A DNA stretch of 64,000 bases. It comes from Cognatishimia sp. 1_MG-2023 (lineage in GTDB: Bacteria; Pseudomonadota; Alphaproteobacteria; Rhodobacterales; Rhodobacteraceae). The first letter of the stretch is position 1; each line of letters starts with the position of its first letter. Below, in pieces: positions 1 through 8,382 of the stretch. The stretch spans positions 1 to 64,000 of the forward strand of contig NZ_JAUORX010000011.1 of the NCBI RefSeq assembly GCF_030548175.1. Direction: 5' to 3'. A program made the translations under genes and the position numbers. Under the pieces are notes generated by a model, which saw only the letters and a list, made by a program, of their open reading frames with translations, did no database searches and had not been told where the DNA came from.

Positions 1-6
1 CCGACA

Positions 7-711
7 TCACAAAACGCGAATAACGTCTTTGTCGATCCCCAACATATAACCGCGCCGGGCGACGTTCTTTACAAGCAACTCACTGACAATCTGATTGCCC
101 AGACTATCACGCAATCGCTTAATCCGCGTTGCGCCAGCCGCTTCTTCGCAATCTGCTTCCAGCTTGCCTGAAATCATGGCCTCAATCGCTACACCTGACA
201 AAACGTCATCATCCATACGGGCCTCAGCCAGAACTGACATCGTTTCCATCGCCGCATCTGTCAGCTTGAAACCCATGTCATTCAGATAGACCTTCTTTTC
301 ATCGCGACTGATCAGCAATGAATTCACCTGAATGCCGGATCGTTCAATCTGTGCCATGCGGCGGTTCATCGTGATCAGCATCACCAAAAACACCAATGCC
401 GCGATCATCATGCCGGTCGCAAAGATCAGCAGCACAAAAATCACCATCCGGTAACTGGATAAAATCTCAGCAAAGGACGTGCCCGACTGCGCCAAAATCT
501 CCAACAGCTTTAGATCGGCTTGCCGGGTCAGATCATCATTCTCAACGAACAACTGCTCCACACGAGCATTAAACGCATTCGCGTCTGGCAGCGTGAACAA
601 CAACAACGCCCCCGCGCCCAGCAAAATGGCCACGATGGCGATAATCCCAAGCGTGACCACACGGCTGCCAATTTGGCGCGCTTCAATAGCGGAGGTAGAA
701 TTGTCCAGCAT
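7..711 (-). CDS. Membrane-anchored protein with C-terminal winged-helix-like domain
   Basis: A 234-residue protein of unknown function. The sequence shows a hydrophobic segment at about residues 18-41, a soluble stretch, a second hydrophobic segment at about 86-116, then a roughly 110-residue soluble C-terminus. The end of that domain (TRIKRLRDSLG, then RRGYML) resembles the recognition helix and wing of OmpR/PhoB-type DNA-binding domains. This suggests a membrane-tethered transcription regulator in which the DNA-binding part follows the membrane segments, the reverse of ToxR/CadC; that function is inference. I chose the ATG at 711 because AGGAAA lies just before it; an upstream in-frame start would put 16 extra residues inside the preceding gene. 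It overlaps the preceding small secreted-protein gene by 29 bp, so the two are probably co-transcribed. Confidence 0.75.
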   Translation of the reverse strand: MLDNSTSAIEARQIGSRVVTLGIIAIVAILLGAGALLLFTLPDANAFNARVEQLFVENDDLTRQADLKLLEILAQSGTSFAEILSSYRMVIFVLLIFATGMMIAALVFLVMLITMNRRMAQIERSGIQVNSLLISRDEKKVYLNDMGFKLTDAAMETMSVLAEARMDDDVLSGVAIEAMISGKLEADCEEAAGATRIKRLRDSLGNQIVSELLVKNVARRGYMLGIDKDVIRVL

Positions 712-973
712 CAGCTTTCCTTTGGTCGAGACCAGATGAATCAAAGACTGACAGAACATTCAGCAAAACCCAACCACCTGACCGTAGTCGCGGCGTCAAT
801 TCGCCTTGGGCATTGGATTTGCTGCATTCGCCCTGAACCTGCGCAACACCGTAGTGCAAGCGTAAGGGGTCATTCTGTTTGGCTTTGTAATCTGCATAGC
901 AATCTTGCGCCATGGCCGCTGTAGCAAACGACAACGCAAGTGCGGAAAGCGATATGATGAGTGCGTTTTTCAT
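683..973 (-). CDS. Small secreted protein, unknown function
   Basis: A 96-residue protein with a clear signal peptide (MKNALIISLSALALS..., cleavage probably after AMA near residue 22). The mature part is about 74 residues with two cysteines (C25 and C50), which could form a periplasmic disulfide, and a C-terminal section with the motif GWVLLNVLSVF. I recognise this as a type of short exported protein common in Rhodobacteraceae but know no function for it. It is transcribed divergently from the secreted-protein gene at 1155 and overlaps the downstream membrane/winged-helix gene by 29 bp, so it may belong to the same regulatory unit. Confidence 0.75.
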   Translation of the reverse strand: MKNALIISLSALALSFATAAMAQDCYADYKAKQNDPLRLHYGVAQVQGECSKSNAQGELTPRLRSGGWVLLNVLSVFDSSGLDQRKADAGQFYLRY

Positions 974-999
974 AAGGCCACTCTGATGTGATCGACTTA

Positions 1000-1051
1000 G
1001 ATATTCAATAACAACAGGGCTTTCCGGCGTTGATATTCGATAACAATGGGC
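1000..1051. repeat. Pair of direct repeats in a divergent promoter region
   Basis: Two near-identical 20-21 bp direct repeats start at 1000 and 1032 (core GATATTC-R-ATAACAA-Y-RGGC). They lie 32 bp apart, about three helical turns, between divergently transcribed genes at 973 (minus) and 1155 (plus). The second copy also begins a short inverted repeat (ATAAC...GTTAT). Same-face spacing between divergent promoters is what one expects of a regulator-binding site; the regulator is unknown. Confidence 0.5.
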
Positions 1052-1154
1052 CGTTATTGCCTGACTTTCGGGGCTGGGGGCAAGCTGATCTCATCAACTC
1101 GCTCTTCACTGCGAACCCACAGAATCGCTTGCACCCGAAAGAAAGGCATACCCC

Positions 1155-1619
1155 ATGTCCCGTAAATTCATCGCATCCATCTTGATCGCGGCAGTCACCG
1201 TTACTGGGCTGTCCCTCTCGGCAGCGCCAGCCAAAGCTGGCAATGACGATTTGGCTAAATTGCTCTTTGGCGCTACCGCGCTGGTGATCATTGGCAAGGC
1301 GGTCTCTGATCGCAATCGTCATTCAACAGCACCTGCTGAAACCACTCGCCACGATGATTATCGTCGAGAAGAGGAACGTCGTAAGCGCCGCGAAGCGCGC
1401 CGTAACTTTAGACAACTACCTGCCTCATGTTTGCGTCAGCACCGCACGCGCGACGGTCGTGTCCGCATGATGAGCACGTATTGCTTAGAACGTAACTACA
1501 ACCACGTCAGCCGTTTGCCGCATGATTGCAAAATTCGTGTCCGCACAAGCGATGGTCCGCGTCGTGGTTACCAGATGCGCTGCTTGCGCGACCGTGGGTT
1601 CAAACTGGCATCTAACTAA
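1155..1619 (+). CDS. Basic exported protein with four cysteines, unknown function
   Basis: A 154-residue protein. It begins with a signal peptide (about residues 1-28, ending AKA-G), followed by a second hydrophobic stretch at about 33-52, so it may stay anchored in the inner membrane. Then comes a very basic region (RREEERRKRREARR) and a C-terminal half with four cysteines in similar contexts (SCLRQ, YCLER, DCKIR, RCLRD), suggesting two disulfides in the periplasm. Sequences of this kind occur in Rhodobacteraceae as conserved hypothetical proteins; I know no function. The start has GAAAGAAAGG upstream, and a strong terminator follows at 1663. Confidence 0.75.
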   Translation: MSRKFIASILIAAVTVTGLSLSAAPAKAGNDDLAKLLFGATALVIIGKAVSDRNRHSTAPAETTRHDDYRREEERRKRREARRNFRQLPASCLRQHRTRDGRVRMMSTYCLERNYNHVSRLPHDCKIRVRTSDGPRRGYQMRCLRDRGFKLASN

Positions 1620-1662
1620 CAGTTGAGCACAGGGGCAGCACCCGCATCCCCAAGCTGCCCTG

Positions 1663-1697
1663 AAAAACCGGCGCCAGGCAACTGGCGCCGGTTTTTT
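1663..1697 (+). terminator. Rho-independent terminator after the 1155-1619 gene
   Basis: Perfect 10-bp stem (CCGGCGCCAG / CTGGCGCCGG, 1668-1677 and 1682-1691) with a GCAA tetraloop, followed by six T. It separates the secreted-protein gene from rnhB and shows that rnhB starts downstream of it. Confidence 0.9.
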
Positions 1698-1733
1698 CTT
1701 GCGACCCAGTCAAATCTGCGCTTTCACCATCGG

Positions 1734-2366
1734 ATGACCCAGCCTGATTACACACTCGAAGAATCGGCGCTCCTACGCGGGGCAACCTTAATCTGTGGCG
1801 TTGACGAAGTCGGGCGTGGGCCATTGGCAGGCCCGGTCATGGCGGCCGCTGTGATCTTGGATCCAAACAACATCCCAGCGGGCCTGAACGATTCTAAAAA
1901 GCTCACTGCCAAACGGCGTGAGCTGCTCTACGATCAGATACTTGCTGCCGCCATAGTGGGGGTCGGCGAGGCATCGGTGCAGGAAATTGACGAGATCAAC
2001 ATCTTACAGGCCAGCCACCTTGCTATGGTGCGCGCCGTTCAAAACCTGTCCCAGCAGCCAGATTACGCTCTGATTGACGGGAACCTTCTGCCCAAAGATC
2101 TAAGTGTGCCAGCCGAAGCTGTGATTAAGGGTGACGCAAAAAGTGTTTCTATTTCAGCGGCTTCGATTGTGGCAAAAACAAGGCGCGATCGCCTCATGTT
2201 GTCATTGGCGCAACAGTTCCCGGGATATGGGTGGGAAAAAAACCAAGGCTACCCAACGCAGCAACATCGCGATTCTATCCACAAGCTGGGGATAACCCCA
2301 CACCATAGACGTTCGTTTAAGCCAATACACAACATCTTGTATCAAGCTAAAAACCTAACATCTTGA
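1734..2366 (+). CDS. rnhB: Ribonuclease HII
   Basis: A 210-residue enzyme that cleaves the RNA strand of RNA-DNA hybrids and single ribonucleotides embedded in DNA. The type 2 RNase H signature DEVGRGPLAGPV begins at residue 24, with the catalytic Asp-Glu pair; DSKKL and LIDGN motifs follow, and AASIVAKTRRD lies in the C-terminal half. Length matches the family. I chose the ATG at 1734 because any earlier in-frame start would lie upstream of or within the terminator at 1663-1697. Its neighbour on the same strand is ccrM, an association I recall from other alphaproteobacteria. Confidence 0.93.
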   Translation: MTQPDYTLEESALLRGATLICGVDEVGRGPLAGPVMAAAVILDPNNIPAGLNDSKKLTAKRRELLYDQILAAAIVGVGEASVQEIDEINILQASHLAMVRAVQNLSQQPDYALIDGNLLPKDLSVPAEAVIKGDAKSVSISAASIVAKTRRDRLMLSLAQQFPGYGWEKNQGYPTQQHRDSIHKLGITPHHRRSFKPIHNILYQAKNLTS

Positions 2367-2415
2367 TTCAAAAAGGAATTGACCTCGATTCCAGTTTAGT
2401 CGATCCTGTGGATAA
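2365..2415 (+). promoter_or_regulatory. ccrM upstream region: two GANTC sites and a DnaA box
   Basis: Between rnhB and ccrM there are two GATTC sites at 2365-2369 and 2387-2391, the sequence CcrM itself methylates, and a perfect DnaA box (TGTGGATAA, the reverse of TTATCCACA) at 2407-2415. In Caulobacter the ccrM promoter is controlled through its own methylation state and by CtrA/GcrA, so the arrangement fits cell-cycle control. I did not find a clear CtrA site (TTAA-N7-TTAA). The regulatory role is inference. Confidence 0.5.
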
Positions 2416-2441
2416 CCATAGAGCACACAAGTGCCGGTTAA

Positions 2442-3596
<1,155 letters not shown>

Positions 3597-3699
3597 GTAC
3601 TCAGTTTCACAAGAATACCTTGGGTCTGCCATTCGTCGCAGACCTAATACCGAGGTACCGCCGGTGCCTGTGGACTGACTACACATGGCACCTTGACTT

Positions 3700-3726
3700 G
3701 CCCCGCCTTTGGCGGGGCTTTTTTTT
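3700..3726 (+). terminator. Rho-independent terminator after ccrM
   Basis: Stem GCCCCGCC / GGCGGGGC with a TTT loop (3700-3718) followed by eight T. An imperfect hairpin built on GGTGCC/GGCACC (about 3663-3692) precedes it. Confidence 0.9.
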
Positions 3727-3734
3727 GGCATGGG

Positions 3735-3807
3735 TGGGGGCGCTGCCCCCGTCTTTGAAACAGGTTTCAAAGACTCCCCCGAGGTATTTTAGGTCAAGAA
3801 AAAACTA
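3735..3807 (+). repeat. Dispersed hairpin/GTATTT repeat, copy A
   Basis: GGGGG-CGCTG-CCCCC hairpin (3736-3750), then a perfect 11-bp inverted repeat (GTCTTTGAAAC / GTTTCAAAGAC, 3751-3772), then CCCCCGAGGTATTTTAGG and a run ending AAAAACTAG. This is the first of five related intergenic elements in the window. Read on the minus strand, its edge supplies the TAG stop codon of alkB. Confidence 0.7.
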
Positions 3808-4938
3808 GCGGGGTTTTGGATTGAGCGCCTTGTTATAGGGGTGCCAGTCTTCGATCTCTGGATAGTAGGTTTTCCGCCAAGCCCGCACACGCGGGTTCAT
3901 AAAGCGGCGCCAAATTGGCGGTACCATCGCCGCCATGGTCATGACTGGATAGCCATATGGTAACTGTGGCGCTTCGCTTTCGTCATAGTTTTGCAGCAGC
4001 GGAAAACGGCGGTCGGGTTTGTAGTGGTGATCCGAGTGGCGCTGTAGATTGATCAGTAACCAATTGGTCGCCTTATGTGCTGCATTCCAGCTGTGATGCG
4101 GTTTGACGTGTTCGTATTTACCGTCACCCAAATGCGCGCGGGTCAGGCCATAATGTTCGACATAGTTCACAAGCTCCAACTGCCAAATCGCAACACCAGC
4201 TTGCAGCAGAAACAATCCAACGCCAGCCCAGCTACCAATCAGGGCGGCCAAAAGCAGCATGAAACCCTGCAGGAGCCAATACCGAAAGAATGGGTTCTTG
4301 CGGTCTGTCCACAGCCGGTCTTTGCGCGCGAGTAGAGACTGTTCCGCCCGAAACGCGCTTAATAGAGACTGTTTTAGAACCCGTGGAAAGAACCGATGGA
4401 ACCCTTCGTTATAGCGCGCTGTCACCGGATCGCGCGGCGTGCCGACATAACGATGATGCACCAACAGATGTTCGCTGCGGAAATGCGAATAAAGCACCAT
4501 TGCGAGTAGAATATCGCCAAACCACCGTTCCAGATTATTGCGTTGATGCATCAGTTCATGGCTGAAGTTGATACCAACCGTGCCGGTAATCACGCCAACG
4601 CCAAAGAACAAAACAATCCGTTCGGTACGCCCCAAATGCTCTGCGTCTAGCACATAAGCCATCAGCCCAAACAATGTGACAAACTGCAAGGCAGGCCAAA
4701 CCAGCGTGACCAGTCGATACCAAAACAGCGCATCATCTGGCGTTTGTGGATCGTTATTCGCCAGGTTCAGCCCGGCTGCCGCATCCAAAATGGAAAACAA
4801 ATACCAAGCGACCAATGGTGCGCTGATCACCCACCATCCGCCTTGGATTGCACTGAACCAAATCAGTGGCACCAATAGCAATGGCAACCAATAGGGCAGG
4901 GCGTTTCTAAGATTGGCCACTTGTGTGGTCTCTGACAT
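3805..4938 (-). CDS. alkB: Alkane 1-monooxygenase (AlkB family, integral-membrane di-iron)
   Basis: A 377-residue inner-membrane enzyme expected to hydroxylate the terminal carbon of n-alkanes with electrons from rubredoxin. The family's histidine boxes are present: HELMH (127-131), EHLLVHH (156-162) and LQRHSDHH (298-305), plus the AlkB-specific NYVEHYGL (258-265), which separates it from fatty-acid desaturases. Several hydrophobic segments flank the boxes. I chose the ATG at 4938 (MSETTQVANL...), which has GGAG upstream; a longer frame reaching 5007 would overlap mutY. No rubredoxin, rubredoxin reductase or alkane regulator gene lies nearby, so electron transfer partners must be encoded elsewhere. 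The substrate range cannot be read from sequence. Confidence 0.9.
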   Translation of the reverse strand: MSETTQVANLRNALPYWLPLLLVPLIWFSAIQGGWWVISAPLVAWYLFSILDAAAGLNLANNDPQTPDDALFWYRLVTLVWPALQFVTLFGLMAYVLDAEHLGRTERIVLFFGVGVITGTVGINFSHELMHQRNNLERWFGDILLAMVLYSHFRSEHLLVHHRYVGTPRDPVTARYNEGFHRFFPRVLKQSLLSAFRAEQSLLARKDRLWTDRKNPFFRYWLLQGFMLLLAALIGSWAGVGLFLLQAGVAIWQLELVNYVEHYGLTRAHLGDGKYEHVKPHHSWNAAHKATNWLLINLQRHSDHHYKPDRRFPLLQNYDESEAPQLPYGYPVMTMAAMVPPIWRRFMNPRVRAWRKTYYPEIEDWHPYNKALNPKPR

Positions 4939-5003
4939 GGCGAGGCTCCGATTTGCTCGATCGCGCGCGTTTGCCCGCATAATGGGCGGCACAGCGCAAA
5001 GGA

Positions 5004-6065
5004 TCAATCCGCGTCGCTGCCTTTCGTAAGGTCAAAGGCTTTTCGCATCACAGTCGGCAGGTCAGAAGGCCGGAAATCATCGACCTCTTTGAACTCACCC
5101 ACCTTGGGCGCGCGATCCATTGGCACCAATGCGGTCATGACTTTCAGACGCAAATGAAAATGGGTGAACGTATGGCGGGCCTCTGTGTTCAGCGTTTTCC
5201 ACTCGGCTTTAATGGGCATGTCATGATGGGGGGGATCATCCTCTACCCATTCCGAACCAGGCCAACCCAGCATGCCACCCAGCAGACCCTTGTCAGGGCG
5301 TGTTTCCAACAAAAACGCCCCATCCACGCGCCGCGCGATATAGGCCGTACCGTATCGAATCGGCTTTGGCTTCTTCGGTGTTTTTTTCGGCAATTCCGCA
5401 GCCGTGCCTGCCAGTCGCGCTTTGCATGGCGCACGCCACGGGCAAATCCCACAGGCTGGATTTTTCGGGGTGCATATCGTAGCACCCAAATCCATCACCG
5501 CCTGCGCATAGTCGCCGGGCCGTTCGCTAGGCGTCAACGCTGCAGCGCGTTCTGTCAGCTCTGGCTTTGCCGTGGGTAGTGGCGTGTGAATGTCAAACAG
5601 CCGTGACATCACACGCTCGACGTTCCCATCCACCACAACGGACGCTTGATCATAGGCAATCGCGCTAACCGCACCCGCCGTATAGGGGCCAACACCCGGT
5701 AATTTCAGCAATTCATCATAGGTGCCGGGAAATTCACCGTCGCATTCATCCACAACATACCGCGCGCATTTCAATAGGTTACGCGCGCGTGCGTAATAGC
5801 CAAGACCGGCCCATGCGCCCATCACATCTGCATCTTCAGCTGCGGCTAGATCGCTCACAGTTGGCCAGCGCTTTGTAAACCTCAGGAAATAATCTTTTAC
5901 CGCCGCAACCGTTGTTTGCTGCAACATGATCTCTGACATCCAAATGCGGTAAGGGTCCGGCATGACACCAGCGGCTCGATCCGCGGGCCCAATGCGCCAT
6001 GGCATCTTGCGCGCATGCACATCATACCATTCCAGCAAATCAAAGGCTTTCGGCTGGTCACGCAA
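5004..6065 (-). CDS. mutY: A/G-specific adenine DNA glycosylase MutY
   Basis: A 353-residue base-excision repair enzyme that removes adenine mispaired with 8-oxoguanine. The sequence shows the catalytic Glu (E45 in SEIMLQQT), a helix-hairpin-helix LPGVGPYTAGAV (from residue 122), the catalytic Asp in VVDGNVERV (D146) and four iron-sulfur cysteines with C-X6-C-X2-C-X5-C spacing (198, 205, 208, 214). The C-terminal ~120 residues form the NUDIX-like domain that recognises 8-oxoG. It is divergent from the DciA-like gene, with an 87-bp promoter region between them; alkB follows 65 bp downstream. Confidence 0.95.
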   Translation of the reverse strand: MRDQPKAFDLLEWYDVHARKMPWRIGPADRAAGVMPDPYRIWMSEIMLQQTTVAAVKDYFLRFTKRWPTVSDLAAAEDADVMGAWAGLGYYARARNLLKCARYVVDECDGEFPGTYDELLKLPGVGPYTAGAVSAIAYDQASVVVDGNVERVMSRLFDIHTPLPTAKPELTERAAALTPSERPGDYAQAVMDLGATICTPKNPACGICPWRAPCKARLAGTAAELPKKTPKKPKPIRYGTAYIARRVDGAFLLETRPDKGLLGGMLGWPGSEWVEDDPPHHDMPIKAEWKTLNTEARHTFTHFHLRLKVMTALVPMDRAPKVGEFKEVDDFRPSDLPTVMRKAFDLTKGSDAD

Positions 6066-6152
6066 GTGTTATATCCTTTAAGCTAATCTGGCACTGGTCA
6101 CGGCGCTGTCTCACTCTAAGATAACGTCGAACGAAAGGATGCAAGGCCCCTC

Positions 6153-6653
6153 ATGCGCAGACCGTCCTATAAAGGCTTTCAACGCACGTCCACCCTGTTG
6201 CGCGACAAGATTCGCAAGGCAGGCGAGACGCGTGGCTTTGCCGTGACGCGCGTGTTGACCCATTGGGCAGAAATCGTTGGCCAAGAAACTGCGGCCATCT
6301 GCAAGCCCGTTGATGTGAAATATGGCCGCCAAGGCTTTGGCGCGACATTGACGATCCTGACCACGGGTGCGCAGGCCCCCATGCTTGAAATGCAAAAAGA
6401 ACGACTGCGGGAAAAAGTGAACGCGGCCTATGGCTATAATGCCATTACCAAGATGCGGATCACTCAAACCGCCCCGACCGGATTTGCCGAGGGACAGGCG
6501 CAATTTGCCCCAGCGCCCAAGGCAGCCAAACCGCCACCTGATCCAAAAGTTCAAAAAGAAGCGCACACCATGGCAGCCCCTGTCCAAGATGACGGACTTC
6601 GCCAAGCGCTGGAACAGCTGGCCAATAACGTTTTATCCAAATCTAAGAACTGA
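6153..6653 (+). CDS. DUF721 / DciA-like protein
   Basis: A 166-residue protein whose N-terminal ~95 residues match the DUF721 type (VTRVLTHWAEIVGQETAAICKPV..., then LEMQKERLREKVNAAYGY). In bacteria without DnaC or DnaI, DUF721 proteins (DciA) load or stimulate the replicative helicase DnaB. The region 105-145 is low-complexity and rich in Ala, Pro and Lys, followed by a short C-terminal helix. It sits 14 bp upstream of a DsbA-like gene and divergent from mutY, an arrangement I recall from other Rhodobacteraceae. The helicase-loader role is inferred from the family. Confidence 0.8.
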   Translation: MRRPSYKGFQRTSTLLRDKIRKAGETRGFAVTRVLTHWAEIVGQETAAICKPVDVKYGRQGFGATLTILTTGAQAPMLEMQKERLREKVNAAYGYNAITKMRITQTAPTGFAEGQAQFAPAPKAAKPPPDPKVQKEAHTMAAPVQDDGLRQALEQLANNVLSKSKN

Positions 6654-6667
6654 GGAAGGTTTCAGAA

Positions 6668-7327
6668 ATGAACCGTATTATTCCAATTATCATCGCGATT
6701 GTGATCGGTGTCGCCGGCGGCGCATATTACCTGTCACAAAGCGGTGGCAATTCCGCGACGGCGCAAACCACAATCGACACGCCACAGGCCAGCGATGTTG
6801 ATACATCCGGTATTCAAGACATGATCCTTGGCGATGCAGACGCGCCGATCACAGTCATTGAATATGCTTCGTTCACCTGCCCACATTGCGCTAGCTTTCA
6901 CGCGACCACCTATCCAAAGCTAAAGGCTGATTACATCGACACCGGCAAAGTTAAATTCGTCTTCCGCGAAGTTTACTTTGATCGCTTCGGCCTTTGGGCA
7001 TCTTTGATCGCACGTTGCGGTGGCCAAGAGCGTTTCTTTGGCATCACCGACCTTCTGTTCAAAGGCCAATCTGATTGGTCCCGCGCAGGTGATCCAGTCG
7101 CGATTGCTGATTCCATCCGTAAGGTTGGTCGTTTGGCTGGCCTCGGTGACGAGCAGCTACAGTCCTGCTTGCAAAACGAAGACGAAGCAAAGGCGTTGGT
7201 GGCTTGGTACCAAAACAATGCAGCCAAAGATAACGTAACCGGCACGCCGTCTTTCGTAATCAACGGCGAAAAATTCAGCAACATGAGCTACGCTGACTTC
7301 AAGAAAACACTCGACGGCATGCTTTAA
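6668..7327 (+). CDS. DsbA-family thiol:disulfide oxidoreductase
   Basis: A 219-residue periplasmic protein. Residues 5-22 form an N-terminal signal or membrane anchor. The thioredoxin-fold domain begins near residue 55 with active site CPHC (71-74), and the cis-proline loop reads TGTPSF at about 190. A further pair of cysteines (RCGG and QSCLQ) lies in the helical insert. Proteins of this group (Thioredoxin_4, DsbA/BdbD) introduce disulfides into exported proteins. Translation is probably coupled to the DciA-like gene 14 bp upstream (AGGAAGG before the ATG). A bidirectional terminator follows. Confidence 0.9.
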   Translation: MNRIIPIIIAIVIGVAGGAYYLSQSGGNSATAQTTIDTPQASDVDTSGIQDMILGDADAPITVIEYASFTCPHCASFHATTYPKLKADYIDTGKVKFVFREVYFDRFGLWASLIARCGGQERFFGITDLLFKGQSDWSRAGDPVAIADSIRKVGRLAGLGDEQLQSCLQNEDEAKALVAWYQNNAAKDNVTGTPSFVINGEKFSNMSYADFKKTLDGML

Positions 7328-7347
7328 GCAAACCTCGATTTCCAAGG

Positions 7348-7377
7348 AAAACGCCCGCCCTAACCGGTGGGCGTTTT
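7348..7377. terminator. Bidirectional terminator between dsbA-like gene and lpxK
   Basis: Inverted repeat AAAACGCCC / GGGCGTTTT (7348-7356, 7369-7377) between two convergent genes. T-rich flanks on both strands let it serve both directions. Confidence 0.8.
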
Positions 7378-7386
7378 GCGTTTTAG

Positions 7387-8382
7387 CTATGCCCCTAACA
7401 ACCGATCCAAGACCGCATCAACCGCAGTCCAATCCTCGATCTCTAGTCGCACGGGCAGGGTTAGAACGCGCTGCCGATAGGTCTTGGGCAGGCGCACAGC
7501 GTCTTTCTCTGTTGTGACCAACTGGGCGCCAAGTCGCTGCGCATCCGCATCCAATCGCGCCAATAAGCTTTTGCTAAGGGGTTGGTGATCATCCAGCGCA
7601 TGAGTTTGCAGCAATGTCGCGCCAAGCTCACGCAATGTGTTGAAAAACTTCTCTGGATACCCGATCCCGGCAAAGGCCAAAAACGGCGTGTCTTCCCAAT
7701 CCATACCGGTCTGCAAAGGCGACACATGGCCAGTTACATGCGGTAAACCGATCACAGGTCCCCAAACCTCCGAAAACCGCTTTTGCGCAGGGTTAGAGCC
7801 TATTGAAAGCACCAAATCAGCCCGCGCAAGCCCCGCCTCAACGGGTTCCCGCAGTGGTCCAGCTGGGATGCAACGACCATTCCCAAACCCACGCTGTGCG
7901 TCCACCACAATGATCGAGGCATCTTTGACCAACGACGGATTCTGAAACCCATCATCCATCAAGATAATCTTTGCCCCCGCATCCTGCGCAGCCTTCGCAC
8001 CAGCCGCACGATCCTTAGAAACCCACGTCGGCGCAAAGGCCGCCAGCAACAGTGGCTCGTCGCCTACCTCATCCGCTGAATGCGTACGCTCGTTAACCTG
8101 CACAGGTCCGTCTAGTGATCCGCCATACCCACGCGATACAACATGCGCTGTCACACCGCGCGCTTGAAGCCGTTGAAGTACCGCAATTGCAGTCGGCGTT
8201 TTTCCCGTACCACCAGCATTCAAATTGCCAATGCACAGCACAGGCACATCCGCTTTAAATCCATCTCCCTTGGCCACACGTCGCGCCGTCGCGCCGGCGT
8301 AAATTGCACCCAAAGGCGCCAACAATCGCGCCTTCCAACTTGGCCGATCCGCAGGGGTGTTCCAATAATCCGGCGCGCGCAT
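7387..8382 (-). CDS. lpxK: Tetraacyldisaccharide 4'-kinase LpxK
   Basis: A 331-residue inner-membrane-associated kinase that phosphorylates the 4' position of the lipid A precursor, the last step before Kdo addition. The ATP-binding motif NLNAGGTGKTPTA lies at about residues 51-63, and LxxDDGFQNPSL at about 153 is a family signature. Start choice: the ATG at 8382 overlaps the stop of waaA by one base (TGATG), so the two are translationally coupled; an upstream in-frame start would sit inside waaA. Length is normal. Confidence 0.94.
   Translation of the reverse strand: MRAPDYWNTPADRPSWKARLLAPLGAIYAGATARRVAKGDGFKADVPVLCIGNLNAGGTGKTPTAIAVLQRLQARGVTAHVVSRGYGGSLDGPVQVNERTHSADEVGDEPLLLAAFAPTWVSKDRAAGAKAAQDAGAKIILMDDGFQNPSLVKDASIIVVDAQRGFGNGRCIPAGPLREPVEAGLARADLVLSIGSNPAQKRFSEVWGPVIGLPHVTGHVSPLQTGMDWEDTPFLAFAGIGYPEKFFNTLRELGATLLQTHALDDHQPLSKSLLARLDADAQRLGAQLVTTEKDAVRLPKTYRQRVLTLPVRLEIEDWTAVDAVLDRLLGA

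Noticed and set aside
1623-1733. N-terminal extension of RNase HII
   Set aside because: It would span an intrinsic terminator and adds residues absent from the family.
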